From positions 6,441 through 70,440 of the forward strand of contig BCJX01000025.1 of NCBI GenBank assembly GCA_001600415.1: a stretch of DNA of 64,000 bases, in the 5' to 3' direction. Below, in pieces: positions 56,506-64,000 of the stretch (position 1 is its first letter; the number at the start of each line of letters is the position of its first letter). The translations under genes and the position numbers were made by a program. The notes under the pieces were generated by a model. It was not told where the DNA came from. It searched no databases and saw only the letters and a list, made by a program, of their open reading frames with translations. This stretch comes from Pascua guehoae. Lineage: Eukaryota > Basidiomycota > Tremellomycetes > Trichosporonales > Trichosporonaceae.

Positions 56506-57881
56506 ATAATGCAGTAGTAAAGCAGCGCCTTCGGGCCAGAGAGCAGTGAAGAATGCATGAAGCTGTTTAGATCTACAACGTGGGGTGCAGATGATTGTGG
56601 GCTATGTTTGCACAGGCAAGGAAGGGCACACTGACGCTTGCCCACTGATGCGCTGATGGCGACGGTTGCGAGACGTGACTCTGACCGTGTCGACCGTGTC
56701 GACGTGGGATGCACAGACGTGGCGGGGTGAGCCCCCACAGTGACAACGGCGGGGAGCTTGCATGGTGACGACGGCGGGGAAGCCAGCGCCACCTCCATTC
56801 CGGTCACCTCTCTCCCGGTCCAGGCCTTTGCGATCCCGCCCCATGCGTTGTGAGTGACTGCTGTGGCTGCTGGTGTTGTGGAAGACTGGCCCGTGGGCCG
56901 CCGAACGGTGGTGCCGTGGGCCCCGTCGCGTCGCCATTCGGACAAACCAGGACGTGGGGAGGCCCCGGAAACCAGGATCGGAAACCAGGATATGACGATA
57001 CCGGAGTGCCGGCGGACAGCGAGTGTGTACCCGAGTGATCGACAAGAGCACAGAGCCACGGAGCTGCGGGATCGCCGCAATGTGGAGGACGTAAAGTAGG
57101 GGGGTAGGGTAGACCCACGTCCGGGCAACCGCGGTCGCGCGGTTGGCGCGGCTCTTGCTGCCACAGTTGCAGTGACTGGAGGCCGTCGTCGGTCTTGTCG
57201 GGAGTAGTTTGATATCCCCGCAGTGCGAGTGCGGGGTACGGCGTTGCCCTCCACCTTGGCCCGGAAGTATTCCTTGCCGCCCGCCCGTCCCCGCCTGCCC
57301 CGAAAGCCACCCCGCCCATGACCCGCGAGTGCTGGCTCCGGGGCGTCACTGAGGCTGGTCCGGATCTTTGCGGCTCGCAACGCCGATAACAGTGGGCAGC
57401 GGTAGTGGGTAGTGTAGTGGGACGAGGCGTTGGGAGCAATGCGAGGTAGAGGTGGTTTGTGGCGTCTGTGGCACAAGCATGAAATGCGGCCAGGACCTTG
57501 CATTCATTACCCCATTTCCAAAATGCCCAAAATGCCCAAGTGCCCAAGTGCCCAAGTGCGTAAACGTCCGACTGGCCATGCCCGGTGCCCCTAGGACTCT
57601 CACGTCGCGTCAGGTTATGCTTGGATGATCGTGGCTGTACAGTCTGGTGTACTGCTGCCTGCCGTGACGGTCCGCAGTGCACACACAGTGCGAGGGCAAT
57701 GGCGCCAAGCCGCGCACATGCCCACAAGGTATACCCTCCAGAGGGCACGGGTAGCAGGAAAATAGCATCCACAAGAGAGACAGACACTTGACCCGCTCCA
57801 CGCTACATGCTGAAGCTCACAAGTTACACTCGTCCTCATCCTCCATACCCACCCACAGCACAGCACAGATGCTGTACCCTC

Positions 57882-57883
<2 letters not shown>

Positions 57884-57919
<36 letters not shown>
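57884..57919 (+). repeat. Poly(A) run of 36 bases
   Basis: Uninterrupted A36, followed by GACAAAAAGACACAAAAG. On the minus strand it is T36, lying about 140 bases downstream of the B-box-like element. Confidence 0.97.
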
Positions 57920-57921
<2 letters not shown>

Positions 57922-58056
57922 CAAAAAGACACAAAAGATGTTGCCCCAGCCCACCTCACTCGGTTGGGTCTTCGAATATCACGCCAGCCGTGGTTTACTG
58001 ACAGTAGGTACAGTGTCAGGCGTCGCCATCGCGCCAAGCACGGAGTTGCTGGATGA

Positions 58057-58069
58057 GGGATTCGAACCC
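58057..58069 (-). other. Pol III B-box-like element (tRNA-like fragment)
   Basis: The minus strand reads GGGTTCGAATCCC, matching the tRNA T-arm/B-box consensus with a 3-bp clamp. No acceptor stem, anticodon arm or clear A box can be folded around it, so this is not a tRNA gene. It may be a tRNA relic or the promoter of a SINE-like or Pol III transcript ending in the T36 run. Confidence 0.4.
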
Positions 58070-59870
58070 GCGACCAACATTTAGCGACCGTCAGATTGAT
58101 TCCGCCCGGGACCTGTTCCTCGGATCTGCATTTCGGATTTTGGGTGATTCTAGGCGATTTCCTGGCTGGGGCAGCCATCCTATGCATGCTGGTGCATTCA
58201 GACGTGGTGGATGCATAGGCGGATGCATGGGATCGAGGAGTGGTGGGTGGGACGGCTGTGGCTGAGGGGAAGGGGTGGTTTTGGGCGGCTGCGCGGCTGG
58301 GGTGGTGCCAGACTTGTGTGGCTGGCATGGCTGGCACTGGCTGGCGGCTGGCTGACTGGTGGCCATAGTGTATACACAATAGTGCAAATGGCATCGACCG
58401 CTTGGCCAGCGGACTTACTTCTGAGGGCTTAATGCTCAATAGGGTATGGTCTGTGCTGGGTGGGGGTGCTTGATGGGGAACTTGGATTTTTTCGTCGATT
58501 GTTGGTGTGATGGGGCTTGGGACCTTTGATGCTTTTGTTCATGCTGAGGTGGACAAGGGGGGGGGCACGGACTCTGTCACCAGATTGTATAGATGCTATT
58601 CGTTACTGTGGCGCATATCCCGCTCCCTTGGACGCTGCCGAGTGTGCGTGGACACAATACGAGGGGTTATGCCATGAATGTTCCAGTGAAACCCAATAGA
58701 ACTCATCACAAGATTTGTCAGAAACCCATAATTCTGCGCCTGACAAGCGTCCTGAGCCCAAACTTGCATTCCCAGTTACAGTGTCCAGGCGACAGTCTGT
58801 ACACTTTAGGAATGCAGAGCCGCGACGACTGCAAACTCAGTGGGAATAGCCAGGTTTCACAACGAAGCAAGTCCTGTTACAGTATTGAATACAAATAAAA
58901 ATAAAATCACACAGACGTCAGAGTACTTTGCTTTTTGCCCCTCATTCCTCCCCTTTTCTTGTATAGTCGTCCCTTGTATTCCTGCCAGTAATCCTGCCAG
59001 TATTGCGGTTCAACTGGCAACGCCGCGCTTGTCGTATTACCGTCCATATTACGAATTGGCTGTTGAGGACTCCAGATGATGTGGTGTGGGGCCATTTGGC
59101 ACTCCAGTCACAGACCCATCCATGATTCTTACACGCTCATTGTGGTGAGTTTACCAAGACGTTTATCTACGGAGCATGAGTGAGTGCTGTCAATAACTGG
59201 TGCCCCTAGTGCGGCCGTGACCTCGGATGTAGCATACCGAGCTTCTTTGGCTGCAACTATCTGGCCCCTGCTAGTGGGTATCGCAGTCAGTTATTGAAGG
59301 AAGGCACGTGTCGGCAAGACTTGGAAGCCAAGGTTATTTGAAACCGGGATACCCCGAGTTCTTCTCGGGATGGCCGAAGGGCCTCAAGATGAGAAGGACG
59401 AGTGGTAATGTTGTTCGAGTCGCTTTCTCGGTCATGCCTGCGCGACTGAATTGTGGAAGAATCGCGGAGGCACCTCAGATGACCATCATCCGACCTCTAC
59501 GCCCAGACCGGCGGCTAACGGTGGCTCTGCTGCGTAATTAGCTGCAGGACCGTACCGTTAGGCCATGTTATACGCGAGCTTTATGGGATATGATACTTGT
59601 TGGCACAGAGGGAGGGCAATGCAATAATGACATTAACCTGGGGTAGTCGGCTTGAATCACAGCGTCTGGGTTTGGTTGTTGAGCTGAGGACTCTCAGCGG
59701 CAGTCAGTGCGCCACTGATGGTACCCAAACCTAACTAGCCATTGGCAAGGGTGGCATGGCCACAGTGGAACGCCATCCAGTCACCAGACATATTCCTTCA
59801 AAGTGATATCTGCTATGTGCTGGATCGTATCATAACTGCATGCACCATGTGTTGTACATTATTCCAAGAA

Positions 59871-61575
59871 TCAAAAGATCGGGAACGCCTTTTCCATCCT
59901 GTCGCCAATGATGCACAGGGTCGCCCAGAACAGCGCCCAGGGCCAATAGGTAAACAGGTCGAGGAAGCGGTAGAGCGCCCACCAACCGTTCTTGCCGTCA
60001 ACGTCAAAGGCGGAGAACCGGGTGACGAGCATGCCGCGGCGATACTCGAGGCCGCACGCGGGAAAAGTGCTCGTGTTGTGGCCCCACTTGTTGATGTACC
60101 AGTTGGCACAGCCCGAGGCCCACACCATTGTGGCCAGCTTTTGGCGAAGCGCGCGGACCCACTTCATCTCCACGTGGCGCTTGACATCGACGACCTGGCA
60201 GCTCTGCTCGACGAGAAGGGGGCGGAGCAGGAAACGCTCAATGTACTCTGCCGCACACTCAATCTTGTAGATGCAGCTGTTGTTGGACGGGATGGCGTTG
60301 GGGCCGAAAAGGAGTGCCATGTTGGGAAAGCCAGAAACCGAGACCGTCTGGAAAGCGTGCGCGCCCTCGTCCTCGTCCCATACCTGATCGAGGCGCTTGC
60401 CATTCTTGCCACGGATGATCATGGGGACGAGCGGCTCGGTCGCCTTGTATCCGATGCAAAAGCAGAGCGCATCGACCTCGTACCGCTTGCCGTCGTTGCA
60501 GTAGATGGCATTCTGGTCGACTCGAACCGCACGAGAGGGCACGAGGTCGAGTCGCGGGTTGTGGAGCGAGGCGAGGTACGATCCCTTGGCGGTACCGTCC
60601 ATGACGCGACGCTTGCAACTCAGCATGTCCTTGGGGACAAGTTGCTCTGCAATTTCCGGAGGCGCTGTCGCACGGATATGTTTGATGGATGACGCTTGCA
60701 GCCTGCGCGCGTGCATTTTGGCACGCGGCGTGAGCTCGAGCGTAATCGATTCCGAGTCAATCTTGTAGTAGCGCCAGAAACGGTAAAGCCAGAGGTAGAG
60801 CGGGATATAGCGGAAAGCTTTGCGCTGCCACTGGGGGTACGCGGGGTCTTCACGGGGCATATAGTACTGCCTCGACTGGCCAAACTGGACGAGCGAGCCC
60901 ACGCCGTCGTGCAGCATATCGGGCACAATCTGCGTGGCCGAGCACCCGTTGCCAATGATGGCGACGCGCTTGCCCTTCCAATCGTACGATGTGTTCCAGT
61001 TGGCAGAGTGCCAGTACTCTCCCTGGAACTCGTCGAGACCTTCAATCTTCATGTCTTTTGGGACCGATAGCGAGCCGACAGCAGAGAGTAAAATGGTCGC
61101 CTCGACAATCTCGGTTGCGCCGGTGGTTGCTTCGCGCAGACAAACCTCCCAGTATCCGCCCGTCTGGCCCGTTGCCGACTTTGTTTTCCAGTCGGCGCCG
61201 ACAACCTCAGTGTTGAATTTAAAATGCGGACGCAGGCCGAATTTGTCGACCGTGTCGTTCATATAGCACGACAACTCGTCGTGGCGGCAGAACGTATGCG
61301 ACCACTCCGGGTTGGGGTTGAACGAAAACGAGTAGAAGTGGGAGGGAATGTCCACGCCACAGCCTGGAAGAGGTTAGTTCTGGGACTGGAATGTAAGTCT
61401 CGTGGCTGAACTCACCGGGATAGTTGTTGATCTCCTCACTCCAAGTTCCACCAATGGAGCCGGTGCGCTCGATAACGACAAAGTCGTGCTGCCCCAGCTT
61501 GTGCTTCAGGGTGTGGCTGATGGTGATGCCGCTGGCACCCCCACCGACGATGAGCGCCTTGACACGTTGAACCAT
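59871..61575 (-). CDS. Baeyer-Villiger/FMO-type flavin monooxygenase
   Basis: NADPH- and FAD-dependent oxygenase inserting or adding one oxygen atom to a carbonyl or heteroatom; substrate unknown. Exons 61575-61416 and 61363-59871; 550 aa. FAD motif VGGGASG (residues 10-16), ERTGSIGGTWSEEINNYPG (GGTW motif), the BVMO fingerprint FQGEYWHSANW (F-x-G-x3-H-x3-W, about 166-176) and the NADPH motif IIGNGCSATQ (about 191) are all present. The C-terminal LFTYWPWALFWATLCIIG is hydrophobic and could be a membrane contact. The start at 61575 has Kozak-like CACCATGG after a CT-rich leader. An in-frame ATG at 61752 would add 59 residues and cannot be excluded. It is divergent from the SDR gene. Confidence 0.92.
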
Positions 61576-61996
61576 GGTGAGATGTCTTGTGCGGGGACGG
61601 TGTCTGGAGTAGTTGGCAGAGGTTAGAAGAGGATGAGAGAGCACTGGGTAATCCATTGCCTCGTACCCCGCTGCTTTAAATGGATCGTTGAGGTCATGCT
61701 TGACTACTTTCGGATGCGGCGTTTCCCACACAGACACTGGTCTTTCTGACATAGTGTTCGGTACTCCTTTGCATGTGTGGTTGCCTTTCGGATGCTGGGC
61801 TTCCGATATGCACCAGGATCGCGTCGCTGGGTGACGGGGAGGGTCTAACTAAGCGGGATTGAAGAGCTCGGAACGTGCTCATCCGAGGTGCGTTCGGGTC
61901 AACACCCTCCGCATCTTTTTCTCTACAAAATTCAGCCCTCTGGTGTAGTAAGAACTAACCGACCCAGCGGCTCCTCCTCTTCTCATCTTTATCTCA
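61576..61996. promoter_or_regulatory. Divergent promoter between monooxygenase and SDR
   Basis: 421 bp between opposite start codons, enough for one shared control region. CATTTAAAT-like TTTAAA at 61675-61680 could be a TATA element for the monooxygenase. CCG/CGG triplets of the Zn2Cys6 type occur (61711-61720, TTTCGGATGCGG) but no symmetric site is clear. Confidence 0.45.
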
Positions 61997-62984
61997 ATGG
62001 CCACCCTCCCAAGTCTGGCCACCATCGCCTCGTTGGCGGGTCGGACAGCCATTGTTACAGGCTCGTCCTCGGGCTTGGGCCGTGCCACTGCCCTGCGCCT
62101 CGCTCATGTCGGTGCCACCGTCGTGTGCGCCGACCTTGATGCCGAAACTCGGGCACCAGACGGAGCCAGCGGGGCGACTCTGATAGCTACACACAAGCTG
62201 ATCACAAGCAACGGCGGCCGTGGCTTCTTCCAACAGCTCGACGTCACTGACTTTGAGGCGATGAAGCGAACGGTCGCCCTTGCCGTGTCCGTGTCGCCCA
62301 CTGCCCGACTGGACATTATGGTCAACAATGCGGGCACTGGCGGACATCAGAACGGCGCTCCCAACTTGGGCATTCATACCGAGGACCCCGACTTTGCGAG
62401 GAGGATACTGGATATCAACGTAATGGGCGTCTGGAATGGGACCAAGGCGGCGGTGCGCCAGATGCTCAACCAGGCCGCTCAACCTTTCCCAGCCGACGTT
62501 GACATCTGCGCTGAACTCGGCGACCCCGAGCCAGAATCCCAGCCTCACCGTGGCTCGCGCGGGACCATTATCAACATTGCAAGCATCCACGGGATGGTAG
62601 CAGGTCCGGCTGAGCGTGAGTGCCTTGGGGATCGGGGGGAAACGAGGCTGAAAAGGTAGCCGCATATAGTGCGTCCAAGGCGGCGGTTATCAATCTGTCG
62701 CGAACGGTAGCTGCAGATTATGCGGCAGAGCGGATTAATTGTAACGTCATAAGTCCTGGATGTGAGTCTTAAGCTGGCGATGCAGCCTTTGTTGACGCAA
62801 AGACTGCGCAGCTGTCATGGCGGGTGCAACGTTGCCCGAGGATATCATGCGGCGCCGCTTCGTTCCGTGGCCACATCAGGGGGCCGCGCGCGACATTGCC
62901 AAAGCTGTCATCTACCTTGCCCGTGACGCGCCATGGGTGACGGGGGCTGTACTGGCGGTCGATGGTGGGACAACGGCCGTCTAG
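61997..62984 (+). CDS. Short-chain dehydrogenase/reductase
   Basis: NAD(P)-dependent oxidoreductase of the classical SDR family. Exons 61997-62615, 62660-62761, 62812-62984; 297 aa. Cofactor motif TGSSSGLG (21-28), CADLD after beta-2 (suggests NAD preference, as Asp there repels the NADP phosphate), NNAGTGG, INIASIHG with catalytic Ser, and YSASK with Tyr 209 and Lys 213. The C-terminus WVTGAVLAVDGGT is the usual SDR end. The exon 3 start is placed at CAG 62809-62811; AAG at 62800-62802 would add three residues in frame. It is probably co-regulated with the monooxygenase, for example oxidising an alcohol to the ketone that the BVMO attacks (inference). Confidence 0.9.
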
Positions 62985-63228
62985 AGTGCAGAACAATTTC
63001 ACAATCTTGTATACCTTTGGGGATTGAAGGAGAGGATTCCATGCACCAATTTCAGCCAACTGTCATGAGGTCATTGTGAGTTGAAGGCCGGGTGGGCCGG
63101 CCACCGGCCAGGGCCGCTCGGAAGAGGGTGATCCGAGACCTTGGTTGAAAGCACCTACTCTTGGCACTTGACCATGCTCGGAATCAAGAAAGTGCATACC
63201 TTTTCATTTGCCCCCAATTAGCAACACA

Positions 63229-64000
63229 ATGTCGCCAGAGGATGCACACTCACCCTCATCCTCGGATGCGCGCGACGCCAGCTCCCGGGGTAAAAGGCGT
63301 AGAGTCCAGGCCGCCTGCGACGCTTGCCGTGAGTTTGTGCAACCCAGGAAGATGTGACAGGCCTCTTACCTATAGGCTTGAGAAAACTCGCCTGTGATGC
63401 GGGTCAGCCATGCGCGCGGTGTATCAATGATGATAGAGCATGTGAATACATGGTGCGAAGACCTCGTGAGGTTATTTCAAAGGCTCGACTGCACGAGCTC
63501 GAGAGCTGGTGAGTGCATTTTCGTACCACTTGCACTAGGAGAGCGGAAACTTAGACGCAGTATTCGCCTTCAGGAGGAGATGTGGAACGCTCTTATTCCG
63601 GAATTTCCTATGCGCATCGCCAAGGGGGTGGTTGAAGCCTCTGGAATACAGGCGATGGTGTATCAGGCTCGCAGGGCGTTGGGCTGCGGCGACCCAGCGC
63701 AAGCCCCTGTCTTGACCGACGCAGAGTTTGACGCTGCCCAAGAGGCTGGGCCGTCAATGTGTACCGCCGATTGCCTCTCTGGCCCTTCAATAATGGGGAC
63801 GATACGCCAACGGCACTTGGCAACACCATACCGGTCTCCGCTGACCTCTGTCGGCGTCAGCGACGATATTGGCCAAGACACATATGAATGGGATGAGGAT
63901 GAAGGTTCAGACAACCAGCCAACTGTCCACCCTGCGGCCGATGCCAGTGCATCACGATCGAGCAACACAAGCTACCTGGGTTTATCGTCGGGCGCAACCT
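63229..64000 (+). CDS. Zn2Cys6 transcription factor, N-terminal part (runs off window)
   Basis: Fungal binuclear-cluster regulator. Exons 63229-63328, 63376-63508, 63561 to beyond 64000. After a Ser/basic N-terminus, the cluster CDACRLRKLACDAGQPCARC plus a last Cys (C-x2-C-x6-C-x5-C-x2-C-x6-C, residues 30-56) is split by intron 1 right after the second Cys. A short linker (VRRPREVISKARLHELES) leads to a helical region. The rest, including any fungal-specific regulatory domain, lies outside. Its position next to the monooxygenase/SDR pair suggests a pathway-specific regulator. Confidence 0.9.

Larger units (their letters stand above)
56506..59870. other. 3.4-kb intergenic region GAPDH/monooxygenase
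   Basis: Long minus-strand ORFs at 56502-57787 show no splice signals or domains, and are treated as chance ORFs in GC-rich DNA. Notable items are AAATGCCC/AAGTGCCC repeats (57520-57560), a 36-base poly(A) run (57884-57919) and a B-box-like element (58057-58069). DNA from 58440 to 59870 is more AT-rich and featureless. Confidence 0.5.

Overview
The window is nuclear DNA from an intron-rich, GC-rich fungus, most likely a basidiomycete yeast of the Tremellomycetes (Trichosporonales/Tremellales type). The evidence is that every housekeeping gene is cut by many 39-80 nt introns with GTRNGY donors and CTAAC/CTGAC branch sites close to the acceptor, and that the gene content is standard fungal. No taxon was looked up. 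Exon models below were built by hand from splice signals and family conservation. Each complete model sums to a whole number of codons.

Layout. (1) 1-10.4 kb is a nest of LTR retrotransposon debris. A Ty3/Gypsy copy on the minus strand (A) runs off the left edge. A second copy (B) faces it head-to-head only 53 bp away and breaks off inside gag. Solo or partial LTRs (C, D, E) follow, several carrying minisatellites. Copy A has an intact gag with a slippery heptamer before its stop, but its pol is dead (one deletion, two CGA-to-TGA stops). (2) 10.5-21.8 kb holds a urate/xanthine permease (minus), an OXR1/TLDc protein (minus), the 25S rRNA methyltransferase BMT2 (plus), the t-SNARE TLG1 (minus) and the GPI inositol-deacylase BST1 (plus). 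(3) 23.8-30.7 kb holds the G-patch spliceosome-disassembly factor TFIP11/Spp382 (minus) and a SAP-domain TKL-like kinase (plus). (4) 31.0-38.4 kb holds a TMEM97/EXPERA membrane protein (plus), the GPI transamidase catalytic subunit GPI8 (minus), the Paf1-complex subunit RTF1 (plus) and MTC1 (minus). (5) 39.9-46.4 kb holds the PP2A B subunit CDC55 (plus) and the spindle-checkpoint kinase MPS1 (plus). (6) 47-54.9 kb is gene-poor: one probable membrane protein with a repeat-rich tail (minus), then about 5.5 kb of short tandem and inverted repeats. (7) GAPDH (plus) lies at 54.9-56.5 kb, followed by 3.4 kb of intergenic DNA with a 36-base poly(A) run and a Pol III B-box-like element. (8) 59.9-64 kb is a compact set: a Baeyer-Villiger/FMO-type monooxygenase (minus), a divergent short-chain dehydrogenase (plus) and the start of a Zn2Cys6 regulator (plus, running off the right edge). 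Together they look like a small inducible oxidative-catabolism or detoxification cluster.

Two GPI-anchor genes (BST1, GPI8) lie 12 kb apart; this may be coincidence. Neighbouring genes often share very short divergent promoters (105 bp between TLG1 and BST1) or converge with tiny gaps (35 bp between BMT2 and TLG1). The most notable observations are: a conserved architecture in four otherwise different LTRs (TATA box next to a GC-rich perfect or near-perfect hairpin), the slippery-site frameshift in gag, a SAP-domain kinase lacking the beta-3 lysine, four consecutive stop-free 3n introns in the TFIP11 gene, relaxed AAG/GAG acceptors, a dispersed 30-bp motif in gene-poor DNA, and the terminal monooxygenase/SDR/regulator trio.
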